The notes beneath the pieces are model-generated. The model did not search any database. It worked only from the letters and a program-made list of their open reading frames with translations, and had not been told where the DNA came from. From a virus: DNA of 25,003 nucleotides. Shown piece by piece: positions 6,287 to 14,655 of this stretch (positions are counted from its first letter, which is position 1; each line of letters opens with the position of its first letter). The stretch covers positions 1 through 25,003 of the IMG/VR virus record IMGVR_UViG_3300035698_010733. One strand, 5' to 3'. The translations under genes were made by a program, and so were the position numbers.

Positions 6287-9177
6287 TAACTACCGCCTAA
6301 ATCTGCACTCCGAGCTTGTGCTGCGCGGATCGCGTTGTCCTGGGAAACGTAGCCGATCAGCTTGCGGCCTGTCACCTTGTCCTCTTTGACCGTCATCGAG
6401 CCGTAAAAATCCTCTGCCTCGCGAGCCGTCATTGTGTGGCCGTCCTGCAGAACTGTCGGGACGTTGTACCACTTCCCGCCGAATTCGAAAGTCATACTGC
6501 GCTCGCTGTAGAGCTCGCCGCCCTCCGTCTCCCAAATCACGCGCCCCTCCGGCGTCGCCTCGCCCGTGGCTTTGAACGACAAAGCATTCAGATCGAGCTG
6601 CAGAATTCCGGCGCCCTTGACGTTGATCAATCCGCCGTCCTCGCCGCGAGGTGTTAGCGTCGTCAGCTCGCCCGTGTGCTTAACTGTGTCGATCACGTCA
6701 ACCAGCTGGCGTTTGTCATATGTGCCGCCCTCGAATATCAGCTCGCCGCCTGCCATGAATTCAAGGTCGCCCAGGGTGGCGTCCTGTATTGTGCGATTGA
6801 ACCGCACGCCGTTCCAGCCGGACGGCAGGATCGCCTCGCCGAATATGGTTTCCTGCGGCCCGCCTGTGCCATCCTCTTGCAGCCCCATTGCAATGCGATA
6901 GCCCTGCTCGACGTCTTTCTTTTTAACAGCTCCGAGCCCGGCATTGATCGCCACGCCTCGAGCGTAGTTCAAGGCCGCACCATCCAGGACCGCCAGGCTG
7001 TCAGGATCAACAATTCCCTCGCCGATCAGATCTCCCAGAATGCTAGCGCGCGCATAGATTGTCTCCGCGAGTGTGCCGCCTTCCAGCTTCACGTCGGTTG
7101 CTCCGGTCAGTATCACGCCCGCAGCTTTCTTGTTGCCGCCGACGTGGATTTCGCCAGCCGAATAGAGCGCTGGCGCCGACGTCTCGAGAGACTTGAAAAT
7201 CGCGCTTGCCTGACCTTTGCCGAGCCCTGCGATTTCGCCCAGAAATGCAACCTGTTCGCCGAGCGGACTATCGTCATAGAACTGCCCGATCGCGGCAATT
7301 TCTGGATCAGTCAGAGGCACAGGGTTTTGACCGCCCTCTTTGGCGACCGCGCCGGTTAGCGCCTTGACGCGGTTGACGATAACGCCGCCCACATCGACCA
7401 GACCCGCCTCCTCTGGAAATCCTTCCATTTGAATGCCCGAGGCTGCAGCGAAACGCATTGGATCGTTGATGGCCATTTGATTAACCGCGTTGCTCCAAGC
7501 GGAAAGATCGTCGAGAATTCGAGACTGTGCGGCCGCGCCCGTGCCGAACTTGTCGCCAGCCTTGGCCAGGTCGACCAGCTTTTTTTGCACCGCTTCAATC
7601 TGCGCCTCGCGCTGCGCAGCGCTTGCGCCGTCCAGCGTTTCGATCTGGCGTTGCAATTCTTCTGTCTCGTTGATTTCTGCAATCAGTTCCTCGTTGCCTG
7701 CAGCCTGGCCGCGCATTACATCCCAATTCACATCGTCGGCGCTGTAGCCCTGGCCTTGCGTTTGTTGGATCACGGACAGGCCGATTTTTTCAGAGCTAAT
7801 TGCGTCGCCCATTTTGTCGAGCTGATCCTGCAGCGCCGTCACTACCTGCGCGCCTACCAGGTCCAGCTTGCCCTCGCCCGCAAGGGTGGCAATGTTCGCG
7901 CGCTGCGCTTCAACAAAGGATCGCAATTCAACGCCGTCCATTCCGGCCAGGGAAACCAGCGTGTCCGCCACTTCCATTTGCTCGAGAGCTGTCCGACGCT
8001 GATCAGGATACGGCGCGAGCGCATCGAGCACGTTCTGGCGATCCTCTGCTGACGTTGCCGTTGGCACTCCGGCCTCATTCAGAACAGCATAGGAATTTAT
8101 CACGTTGTCGGCATAGGTCGAGGCTTGCTCGCGTGCGACCTTATCCGCAGCCGCGTCGCGCGTCTCCTGGGCATTGGTGAATGCTATGCGGCGAGATACC
8201 CGCCCGCGTGCCGCTGTCGCGTTGCGCTGAACCTCTGCCGCTGCAACGTTCGCAGCCGATACCCGGCGCGCTTCATGTGCTCGAGCCCTGCCCTCAAAAT
8301 CCCGCAACATCTTCAAGCTGGTCGACGGATCAAATGGGCTATTGCCAGCGAATACCTCCCGAGCGAATTCTGCGGTCACCTGGCCCGGCGCATCGCTCTG
8401 CTGAAACATGCTTTCGAGCATGATCCCGCGCGCATTGCGTTCCATCTTTTCCATTGTGGAATTGATTTTACTTTCGCTCACAATCCCCAGGCGCGAATTG
8501 TCTGCGGCATACTCGACGCCGTTCGCGGTAAATGCCCCGCGCGGCCCGTATTTTGCCACGCGGTTTTGATTTTCCAGGATCGCCGATGTTAGTTCCTCCG
8601 GCGTGCCGCCCGTGATTGCCAGGGTTTCGAGCTCATTGTTGGCCGCTGAAACCGCGTCATTTGCAGCTGCTCGAGCTCGAGCCACAACCCGAGCCTCTGC
8701 GATTCGCGCTGTTTGGCGTGTCGCTACGGACGCGCCGCGCGTGTATGCCTGGTCAAAATCTGTTGCCAGACCGTCGAGCTCAGGCAGAGCTCCGCCGATT
8801 TCGCTTTTGATATTGCCGAGCAATTGCTGCAGCCGGTTGCTGTCACCGTTGGCCGTTTTGATTGCCGCCCGAAAACGATTGTCGAGCTCGGCCATAGTGC
8901 GCGTCGTGATAATCGTGTCAGCCGTTGCATTGAATGCCTCGTCGCGGACAGTGAACGGCTTGACGGGCTCAAATTTATTGCTGTTGATGGCCTCGATCGC
9001 CTCGCGCTCACCAGCTGCCACACGCTCCTTTACAACAGCCGGACGGACAAACGCGTTGACCGACGCAAATCCCGCCTCGATCGCCTGAAACGTTTTTTGC
9101 GCCCCTGATCCCAATTCTGGGCGAGGCGTGATTGCTGGTGTTACGCTTTGAAGCCTGGACCGTCTGACTGTTGCCAC
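6286..9177 (-). CDS. Internal virion (ejection) protein, T7 gp15-position
   Basis: This 963-residue protein is mostly alpha-helical and rich in A, E, Q and R, as expected of gp15-like core proteins that form part of the ejection conduit. Long helical stretches occupy about residues 30-600. The last 80 residues form a small separate domain with FGGKWYNVPTVLQDG followed by EAEDFYG and ending AIRAAQARSADLGGS; I recall similar tails at the C-termini of many large phage virion proteins. The start is GTG at 9177 with an AGGA site that overlaps the stop of the preceding gene. Its stop overlaps the next ATG (TAATG), so the ejection proteins are probably made in fixed ratio. No enzymatic motif was recognised. 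Confidence 0.7.
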   Translation of the reverse strand: MATVRRSRLQSVTPAITPRPELGSGAQKTFQAIEAGFASVNAFVRPAVVKERVAAGEREAIEAINSNKFEPVKPFTVRDEAFNATADTIITTRTMAELDNRFRAAIKTANGDSNRLQQLLGNIKSEIGGALPELDGLATDFDQAYTRGASVATRQTARIAEARVVARARAAANDAVSAANNELETLAITGGTPEELTSAILENQNRVAKYGPRGAFTANGVEYAADNSRLGIVSESKINSTMEKMERNARGIMLESMFQQSDAPGQVTAEFAREVFAGNSPFDPSTSLKMLRDFEGRARAHEARRVSAANVAAAEVQRNATAARGRVSRRIAFTNAQETRDAAADKVAREQASTYADNVINSYAVLNEAGVPTATSAEDRQNVLDALAPYPDQRRTALEQMEVADTLVSLAGMDGVELRSFVEAQRANIATLAGEGKLDLVGAQVVTALQDQLDKMGDAISSEKIGLSVIQQTQGQGYSADDVNWDVMRGQAAGNEELIAEINETEELQRQIETLDGASAAQREAQIEAVQKKLVDLAKAGDKFGTGAAAQSRILDDLSAWSNAVNQMAINDPMRFAAASGIQMEGFPEEAGLVDVGGVIVNRVKALTGAVAKEGGQNPVPLTDPEIAAIGQFYDDSPLGEQVAFLGEIAGLGKGQASAIFKSLETSAPALYSAGEIHVGGNKKAAGVILTGATDVKLEGGTLAETIYARASILGDLIGEGIVDPDSLAVLDGAALNYARGVAINAGLGAVKKKDVEQGYRIAMGLQEDGTGGPQETIFGEAILPSGWNGVRFNRTIQDATLGDLEFMAGGELIFEGGTYDKRQLVDVIDTVKHTGELTTLTPRGEDGGLINVKGAGILQLDLNALSFKATGEATPEGRVIWETEGGELYSERSMTFEFGGKWYNVPTVLQDGHTMTAREAEDFYGSMTVKEDKVTGRKLIGYVSQDNAIRAAQARSADLGGS

Positions 9178-9181
9178 GGGA

Positions 9182-9715
9182 TTATCCTACTAATTGAAGC
9201 TGTTCTAAGCCGATCGATCCGGCCTTAATGATGCCGCCCGTTAGCGCAGCTCTGCCCTCCGACAACAGGCCGCGCGACCGCAGGCGGCTCTGGCGCGAGC
9301 GATTGCGCGCATTTTCGCGCTCTTGCGAGATGTTGCGCGTCGCGTTTGCCTGCGTCGCCTTGGCGATATTAACCGGCGTACCGACGCCAATATTCAAACC
9401 GTTGGCCAGTTGGATCACTGACTGCTCCGATCGCAGCTCATTGTATTCCCGCGCCAGGTCTGCAGCCCTCGATGCTCCTGCGCGCGTTTCCTCTGTTGCG
9501 TTGGTTTCAGCGAATGCCGCCTCAACCTTGGCCTGGTTGTTAGCGGCAACACCCTGCCCGATCGACGCCAGAGCGGACCCGATCGAGAGCGCTGTGCTTA
9601 TCGTGGAAATGGCCGTCCCGGCAGTTGTCGCGGCTGCAGCCGTCGCAGCTGCTGCACCACCGCCAGCAAACAGCCCTGTGACTGCTGTGCCTACCGCCAT
9701 AAAAACTTGTGCCAT
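9182..9715 (-). CDS. Small internal virion protein, T7 gp14-like
   Basis: This 177-residue protein has an N-terminal hydrophobic, Ala/Gly/Thr-rich half (about residues 5-60, with repeats such as AAAATAAAATTAGTAIS) and a helical, charged C-terminal half with RNRSRQSRLRSRGLL. This is the usual shape of gp14-type internal virion proteins, which leave the head and enter the outer membrane early in ejection. Its position directly after the nozzle and before two or three much larger core proteins matches T7 gene order 12-14-15-16. Its ATG overlaps the nozzle stop codon (TAATG). A similar short protein exists in many podoviruses, so the role is fairly secure although based on layout. Confidence 0.7.
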   Translation of the reverse strand: MAQVFMAVGTAVTGLFAGGGAAAATAAAATTAGTAISTISTALSIGSALASIGQGVAANNQAKVEAAFAETNATEETRAGASRAADLAREYNELRSEQSVIQLANGLNIGVGTPVNIAKATQANATRNISQERENARNRSRQSRLRSRGLLSEGRAALTGGIIKAGSIGLEQLQLVG

Positions 9716-12477
9716 TATAACCTCACATCATAGGTTGCAGATCGGATTTCCCACGGCCCAGGATTTGCTTGCGAAATCTCAATCCGTGGGTCGATTTCAT
9801 TCTTTCCTAAACCCTGAACGCGAACCATGCCAGTGTGTACGGTTTCGCCTATTTCCAGGATCGGAATGTCCCGCAAGGTCTGCCCGGCCATATTGACGGT
9901 TAGGTTGGACGTGTTGATCGTGCTGATCAGCGCGCGGAATATCCGTTGGTTTTTCATTGTCGGGCTGACCTCGCCCCTGGCTTTGTATGGGTGCATGATT
10001 AAGTGCGGAACCATCCGATAGCCGAATTGCACCGTGAAATCCCAACGCAGCGCACCAAGGTCGATCGTTGTGCCGGTTGCTGTGAACGATCCGAGCGGAA
10101 CCTTGTCGTCAGCGTTCACAAATAGCGTCTCGCCGTCGTTGTGCGCGGGCGGAGAAATCACAATTTCCGACTGCCTGAGATTGATGTGCACAAGCGTTCC
10201 GACCGCAAGTCCGACGCCAAACGTGACCGTCTGCCCGCCCAGGCTTACCGTATAATTTGCCGCATCAATCCGCGTCCAGCTGTCGCTCGAGAGCGCGCGG
10301 GTCCAGACCGCCACGTCAGTGTCAGCTGCCGGGCTCGCGAATGTGTAGGCGAAAACCGTCTGACTGGCCGTCGCGGTATAATCGTCAGCGTCTGGATTGG
10401 TTTGTTTGATCGCATTGTCGCAAACATAATCGGCGTCGAACTTCTCGAGATAAGCCCAATTCGTCCCGTTGGCCGTCTCCTGGTAAACAACAGCATAAGC
10501 CTCGCCCGATTGCGTCGCCACAAACTGCTCAAACGTCCCTTGTGTGATCAGCCTGCCAAATGCCGTCACTTGCTGGACCCGATCGATCACAGCCAGAGCT
10601 GCGTCCACTCGTGCGCCCGTGCTATCTGTGCCGGTATTCGCAATTAGAACCTGGCGCGGCTGATGGCTCGCGCGACCGCGACGCAAGGCGATCGACTGCG
10701 GCGACGCAACCAGATGGCCGGCCAATAGCGAAATCGGCTCTGCCGAATAGCTCTGTTCTCCATCCTGGAAAAGATACTCACGCAGCGCGCCGCCATTCCG
10801 ATCGGCGAATATCGTGCCGCCCTGAACCTCGATCGGCTCCGTTTGTGGCGATGATCCGTGGCGCGTGCTGGCTTTCAGTGCGATGTTGTTAACCGTGATC
10901 GGTTCGTCTGGCACATAGAGCTCAACCGAGCTCGTGAAAATCTGCAAGTGACGCCCGGCAAAGATATTCAGGATCGTGATTTGTTCGTCGATGTTTGGCT
11001 CGACAACGATCGGAGAACCAGCCACCGGATCGGCGTCCTCTTTGAAATCAGAAAAACGTCCGTCTGCGCGGGAACCGACGATCAAAGCCGTCCGGCTTTT
11101 AAATCCGCCCATCCAGTGCCGCCCCTGGTAGAACCCGCCGCATCTGGCATATCCGCGTGTTGCGCTCCAAAGCGGATCAGTGTCGGGCTTACCGATCACC
11201 TCGTGATACGGCGTCACCGTGCCACTTCCGACCTTGATGATTGCAACCAAGATCGGCCAGGCTTTTTTGCCATCGACGCCAGTGAATTCGACTTGGTAAT
11301 TGCTCGACCCTGTGTCGGTTACTGTCACCTCGTTGTAGTCGTCCATTCCCTCGAGCGCGTCATTGATCCGCGTTAGGTTTGTGGCGTCTGTCCCGCTCCA
11401 AGATATTTCATCAGAGACTTGGCCGTTGTACTCAAAATGATAAAGGTTGCCCGAGCTCATGCTGCCGAACTTCAAGAGCTGCTTGGCATTAACTCCACCC
11501 GCAACCGTGCCGTCTGTGAACGGAAACTGCACCACAGTGTCAAACTCGAACGCGCCCGATCGCCATGCGTCGTCAGCTCCGAGCCTCTGGACGACATAAG
11601 TTTCCACGTCCTCGTGATAGATCACCAGCGTTTCCTGGTTGCGCGAAAACTTGATATCCGCGATCTGCGCCGCCGTGTGCGGCAACGGAACGCTGCAAAT
11701 CCATTCATCCGTCGCGACGCTAAAAATGTCCGCGCTGAGATTGGTGATCCAGATCACATATTCCTGGGTGATCGATATTGAAAGCTGCGTTGCCTTGTTT
11801 GCCGTAGGATCGCCCGACGCGTCCGACGTTGCTTGATTGTAGAACGTGACGCCGGACAGAGTGACCTCCGCCGTCGAGAAGTCCGCACCGATCGGATTGT
11901 CCACGATCAAACGCCAGTATCGATAATCCGTGGCAAACGCGCCCGCAGAGCTCGAGCTGATCCGGCGATCATAGGCGATATCGCCGACCTCGATCTGGGG
12001 AAGTGTCCCGCCTTCAAGGTCCACATATGAAATGTCGTCGGTCGATGCCTGCAGCCTTATTGTCCCGCCAGTGAAGCCGCCAGGCAGTCCGACGAAAGCC
12101 AGGTCCTGCAAATCCACCACGCCAAGCCGTTGCGCGGCTCCAAAATCGACGGACCAGATCACATATTCGTTTGCCGTGCCGATCGCGCCGGTTGTCAAGA
12201 ACGCTGTTGCGCGATCGTCGTCGACCAGGTTTGCAACCGTGCCGCCCTCTGGCGCTGAAAATGAGCCCGAGACCGGCGTAACGTCCGTTAGAACCCCTCG
12301 CATCCGATCGATGTGCTGCAAGCCCTCACGCCCTAGCAGCGTCCCTTGAGGCAACGGAATGACGTTAGCCAGGCGTTGCGCTGATCCGTAGAAAAACGTG
12401 ACGTCCTCGCGGCTCCACAATCTCGGATCGAATTCGCCGGACGAAAAGTTCGTTTGGATTTGACGTGCTACCGGCAT
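9715..12477 (-). CDS. Tail nozzle protein (tail tubular protein B, T7 gp12-like) with inserted discoidin-like domain
   Basis: The start MPVARQIQTNFSSGEFDPRLWSRED, followed by a line on a sequence that lists 'ANVIPLPQGTLLGREG', is the standard N-terminus of podovirus stubby-tail nozzle proteins (short excerpts only; residues 1-55). At 920 residues it is longer than T7 gp12 (794). Residues about 68-215 look like an F5/8-type (discoidin) beta-sandwich insertion: VANLVDDDRATAF, then IWSVDFGAAQRLGVVDLQ, then YRYWRLIVDN. Such domains bind carbohydrates, so surface binding is possible. The middle has the beta-rich propeller-like repeats expected of nozzle proteins. It starts four bases after the tail adaptor gene ends, consistent with co-translation of the two tail components. 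Confidence 0.85.
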   Translation of the reverse strand: MPVARQIQTNFSSGEFDPRLWSREDVTFFYGSAQRLANVIPLPQGTLLGREGLQHIDRMRGVLTDVTPVSGSFSAPEGGTVANLVDDDRATAFLTTGAIGTANEYVIWSVDFGAAQRLGVVDLQDLAFVGLPGGFTGGTIRLQASTDDISYVDLEGGTLPQIEVGDIAYDRRISSSSAGAFATDYRYWRLIVDNPIGADFSTAEVTLSGVTFYNQATSDASGDPTANKATQLSISITQEYVIWITNLSADIFSVATDEWICSVPLPHTAAQIADIKFSRNQETLVIYHEDVETYVVQRLGADDAWRSGAFEFDTVVQFPFTDGTVAGGVNAKQLLKFGSMSSGNLYHFEYNGQVSDEISWSGTDATNLTRINDALEGMDDYNEVTVTDTGSSNYQVEFTGVDGKKAWPILVAIIKVGSGTVTPYHEVIGKPDTDPLWSATRGYARCGGFYQGRHWMGGFKSRTALIVGSRADGRFSDFKEDADPVAGSPIVVEPNIDEQITILNIFAGRHLQIFTSSVELYVPDEPITVNNIALKASTRHGSSPQTEPIEVQGGTIFADRNGGALREYLFQDGEQSYSAEPISLLAGHLVASPQSIALRRGRASHQPRQVLIANTGTDSTGARVDAALAVIDRVQQVTAFGRLITQGTFEQFVATQSGEAYAVVYQETANGTNWAYLEKFDADYVCDNAIKQTNPDADDYTATASQTVFAYTFASPAADTDVAVWTRALSSDSWTRIDAANYTVSLGGQTVTFGVGLAVGTLVHINLRQSEIVISPPAHNDGETLFVNADDKVPLGSFTATGTTIDLGALRWDFTVQFGYRMVPHLIMHPYKARGEVSPTMKNQRIFRALISTINTSNLTVNMAGQTLRDIPILEIGETVHTGMVRVQGLGKNEIDPRIEISQANPGPWEIRSATYDVRL

Positions 12478-12481
12478 TTAA

Positions 12482-13102
12482 TCAAAACCTCGCCTCTGTG
12501 ATCGGATCCGATACGTCGAGCAAGGATTGTGTCGGCTTGCCGATCATATCCGCCTGCACCGCCACGTTAAACAAACCGCCGCGACCGTTCTGCGATGGCG
12601 TGCCGAATGCTTTTCCTTGATGCAATGAAGCGCGTGAAACACTCTCGACGATCGGCATGGCCAGAGCTGCGGCCAGAGCCTGATCTGCGAGGGATGCAAA
12701 GTATCCCGGCCAATCGTCCTCGTCCTCGCGTTGAATGTACTCGCAGGCGATCTCGGAACGGTTGGTGTAAACCCAATCGTTACTGATTTCAAAATCTGAA
12801 ATCTTGCGCGCGCCGTCGTCAAGGTTTGGATAGAACCCCAAAGGCTGACCCACGCGCACCGTCTTGATTGCTGGCAGCGTGTAGCCGTGCGCCCATTGCG
12901 TGTCGGACGCGCCTAAGTCCTCAACCAGCGCCGCCTTTTTGGTGGCAAACGTCCAATTGTGCATTGAAAGCAGGGTTAGGATTGTTGTTTCGTAATGCTG
13001 GTTGACGTGATCCGCGACGTCAGAGCCCGAAAAGGCCGTGATTGCTGGCTCACCAAAATGCGATATCGCTCTTGAGGCAACCGTGAATGTTGTTTCGACC
13101 AT
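12482..13102 (-). CDS. Tail adaptor protein (tail tubular protein A, T7 gp11-like)
   Basis: This 206-residue protein has the pattern of gp11-type adaptors: an N-terminal helix (ASRAISHFGEPAITAF), a stretch NQHYETTILTLLSMHNWTFATKKAAL, a central YTLPAIKTVRV strand and a late CEYIQREDEDDWPGYFASLADQALAAALAMPI helix region (split motifs). It would join portal to nozzle. The ATG at 13102 has a clear GGAG six bases upstream, in the few bases between the start and a terminator hairpin. Because that hairpin separates it from the capsid genes, expression of tail genes requires read-through or a promoter that I could not identify. Confidence 0.85.
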   Translation of the reverse strand: MVETTFTVASRAISHFGEPAITAFSGSDVADHVNQHYETTILTLLSMHNWTFATKKAALVEDLGASDTQWAHGYTLPAIKTVRVGQPLGFYPNLDDGARKISDFEISNDWVYTNRSEIACEYIQREDEDDWPGYFASLADQALAAALAMPIVESVSRASLHQGKAFGTPSQNGRGGLFNVAVQADMIGKPTQSLLDVSDPITEARF

Positions 13103-13113
13103 GCTCTACTCCT

Positions 13114-13145
13114 AAAAAAAGAGGCCGAGGCCAAAAGCCCCGACC
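13114..13145 (-). terminator. Intrinsic terminator after the small capsid-associated gene
   Basis: On the minus strand a nine-base-pair stem (GGTCGGGGC pairing with GCCTCGGCC, two G-U pairs) with a five-base loop TTTTG is followed by TCTTTTTTT. The T tract ends about nine bases before the next ribosome-binding site. It would end or attenuate transcripts from the capsid region before the tail genes. Confidence 0.8.
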
Positions 13146-13159
13146 CCTTTCCTCGTGTA

Positions 13160-13169
13160 CCCACACCCC
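13160..13169 (-). promoter_or_regulatory. GGGGTGTGGG element, complementary to the terL and scaffold leaders
   Basis: On the transcribed strand the sequence right after the stop codon of the 84-residue gene is CTCGCA, then GGGGTGTGGG, then TACACGAGGAAA, then the terminator. GGGGTGTGGG is the exact reverse complement of CCCACACCCC found before the large terminase and scaffold starts. The flanking CTCG and CGAG can form a short stem that would hold the G-rich part in a loop. The function as a pairing site is inference. Confidence 0.4.
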
Positions 13170-13175
13170 TGCGAG

Positions 13176-13430
13176 TTACGCGAACGTGTCAATCGCCGCT
13201 ATGACAACAGCGTTGGCCGCTGAAATGGTCGAGACGTGTGCATCAAAATCAGCGTCAGACGCGTGAATTCGAATGCGATCACTGACCGCCAAAAGACCAC
13301 CGGCTGCGGCTGCATCAAAATAGTTTGCACCTTTGATGGTCGCTTTGCTGTCGGCTGAATTGTAAGTGAACGAGCCAAGACCGGCGCCAGTGCCGCCCTC
13401 CCGTTCCAGGTTTTTAAGTGTAAAAGCCAT
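13176..13430 (-). CDS. Small capsid-associated protein, possibly head decoration
   Basis: This 84-residue protein has no recognised enzymatic motif. It contains FTYNSADSKATIKGANYFDAA, then a segment LLAVSDRIRIHASDADFD and an alternating hydrophobic C-terminus (VVIAAIDTF), suggesting a small beta-rich fold. I recall similar short proteins encoded directly after major capsid proteins of several podoviruses and siphoviruses. The gene has a perfect AGGAGG ribosome-binding site five bases from the ATG, which together with its position after the capsid gene suggests abundant expression. A terminator-like hairpin lies between it and the capsid gene, and another follows it. A decoration or capsid-stabilising role is plausible but unproven. 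Confidence 0.6.
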   Translation of the reverse strand: MAFTLKNLEREGGTGAGLGSFTYNSADSKATIKGANYFDAAAAGGLLAVSDRIRIHASDADFDAHVSTISAANAVVIAAIDTFA

Positions 13431-13453
13431 GCTGGCCTCCTATCAATTTGCGC

Positions 13454-13479
13454 AAAAGGGGGGCAGTCATTGCCCCCCC
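13454..13479 (-). terminator. Terminator or processing hairpin directly after the capsid gene
   Basis: On the minus strand, seven bases after the capsid stop codon, GGGGGGCA and TGCCCCCC form a perfect eight-base-pair stem with a five-base loop, followed by TTTTG. The very GC-rich stem is strong but the T tract is short, so partial termination with read-through to the small downstream gene, or protection of the capsid message 3' end, is likely. Confidence 0.7.
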
Positions 13480-13485
13480 TAATTG

Positions 13486-14433
13486 TTAGCCGTTTTCGTC
13501 GGTTGTGATTTCAACCAGACCACCGGCGTCAATGTCGATCGCGTTTGCAGAGAACAACATGTTTGCCAACCAGGACGTCTTGGTCGGAATATAGTTGATC
13601 TCCATGCGCTGATCGATCCCGACCGCGTGTCCCATTGCGCTTTTCGCATACGCAAAGTTTGTGCGGTCGCCAGCCGTTAGATCAAGGCCACCCTCTGCAC
13701 GCGAGGCGATCCATTTGAAGTGCATACCGAGAAACGAATTCACGTCACCGCTGACCAGCGCGCGAACGCTGTTGAAATCCGCGCTTGTGACTTCGGTCGC
13801 GCCAAGCAACGCATCCTTGCCAAAATACGAACCCACGAAAGTGACTTCCTCGTCCTCACCAACGCCGCCGTCGCCCAAGAGGCGAAGAATTTGGCGCAGC
13901 TTAGTCACGTTCAAATCGGTGCTTGCGCCACCAACGGAGCTCGCAACGGTCAAGGCCGTGCTCGCAGCTTCCATTGCGTCGATTAGCAGCTGATCTTCAC
14001 GGCGTTTGATCGCCATGGAAATCGACTTAGCCAATTCCGCCCGCTCTGAAATTTTGGTTTTGCTGCCGTCAAATACGTCTGTGTATTCAGCCGCGTTCCA
14101 ATCTTCCAACGTCACAGTTTGATTGTTGTGCTGCAGGTTCATCGGAATGACGTCGGTTTGAGGAACTCGCTGCGTCGCCAGCCCCTTGCCTAGTTTGTTA
14201 AATCGGTGCGTGGAGCCCACAACGCCGGTCTTAACTCGGACCGTATCGCGGAGTTTCCCGCTGTCCTGGTAGGCGTGCTTAACGTCGTTAGCAAACGAGG
14301 CGATCGCGGCGACCGAAAGGCTGATCGATCCGGCTTCGTCCCATAGAAATTCGCGGTTTGGAACAAATGCGAGAGAGATAATTGCGCCAAGAACTACGCG
14401 AATAGACGAGGCGATAGATTTAAGGATGGTCAT
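13486..14433 (-). CDS. Major capsid protein
   Basis: From residue 39 the protein reads LSVAAIASFANDVKHAYQ, then KLRDTVRVKTGVVGSTHRF, KLGKGLATQRVPQTDVIPMN and LEDWNAAEYTDVFD, which I recognise as the conserved start of a podovirus capsid family (Phage_capsid_3-like, HK97 fold). The length, 315 residues, fits. It forms the icosahedral shell and would assemble on the scaffold encoded just upstream. The ATG at 14433 has a strong AAGGAG site eight bases upstream, and I see no alternative start closer to residue 39. The first 38 residues, including a hydrophobic run SIRVVLGAIISLAFV, are therefore an unusual N-terminal extension compared with what I recall of the family. The gene is flanked on both sides by terminator hairpins. 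Confidence 0.85.
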   Translation of the reverse strand: MTILKSIASSIRVVLGAIISLAFVPNREFLWDEAGSISLSVAAIASFANDVKHAYQDSGKLRDTVRVKTGVVGSTHRFNKLGKGLATQRVPQTDVIPMNLQHNNQTVTLEDWNAAEYTDVFDGSKTKISERAELAKSISMAIKRREDQLLIDAMEAASTALTVASSVGGASTDLNVTKLRQILRLLGDGGVGEDEEVTFVGSYFGKDALLGATEVTSADFNSVRALVSGDVNSFLGMHFKWIASRAEGGLDLTAGDRTNFAYAKSAMGHAVGIDQRMEINYIPTKTSWLANMLFSANAIDIDAGGLVEITTDENG

Positions 14434-14540
14434 TTTGCCAACTCCTTCAAGGTTTCAATCTGATGGGATCAAAGGGCCTTGAGCGTTGGGCCTGTCCTTA
14501 ACGGCTGGGTGCCTAGCTCGCGGGTCTGTTCTTGGCAGGC

Positions 14541-14568
14541 AATATACAGACGATGGAAAATGGAGCAA
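14541..14568 (-). promoter_or_regulatory. Candidate sigma70-type promoter for the capsid gene
   Basis: Just downstream of a strong terminator the minus strand has TTGCTC, a 16-base spacer and TATATT, reasonable matches to -35 and -10 boxes. The leader to the capsid ATG would be about 100 bases. The location makes sense because the terminator would otherwise shut off capsid expression, but the -35 match is partial and no experimental support can be drawn from sequence alone. Confidence 0.4.
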
Positions 14569-14571
14569 GGC

Positions 14572-14611
14572 AAAAAATAAACCCGCAGCCGACACTACAA
14601 CGGCTGCGGGT
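14572..14611 (-). terminator. Intrinsic terminator between scaffold and capsid genes
   Basis: On the minus strand ACCCGCAGCCG and CGGCTGCGGGT form a perfect 11-base-pair stem with a nine-base loop, followed by TTATTTTTTG. It lies about 45 bases after the scaffold stop codon and is the strongest terminator in the window. Confidence 0.9.
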
Positions 14612-14655
14612 CCAATGCGTCACGGAAACGCAACTCCCTGGGGGGAATGAATTGT

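Noticed and set aside
9228-9896. 222-codon plus-strand open frame
   Set aside because: Antisense to the gp14-like gene and the end of the nozzle gene; no recognisable motif.
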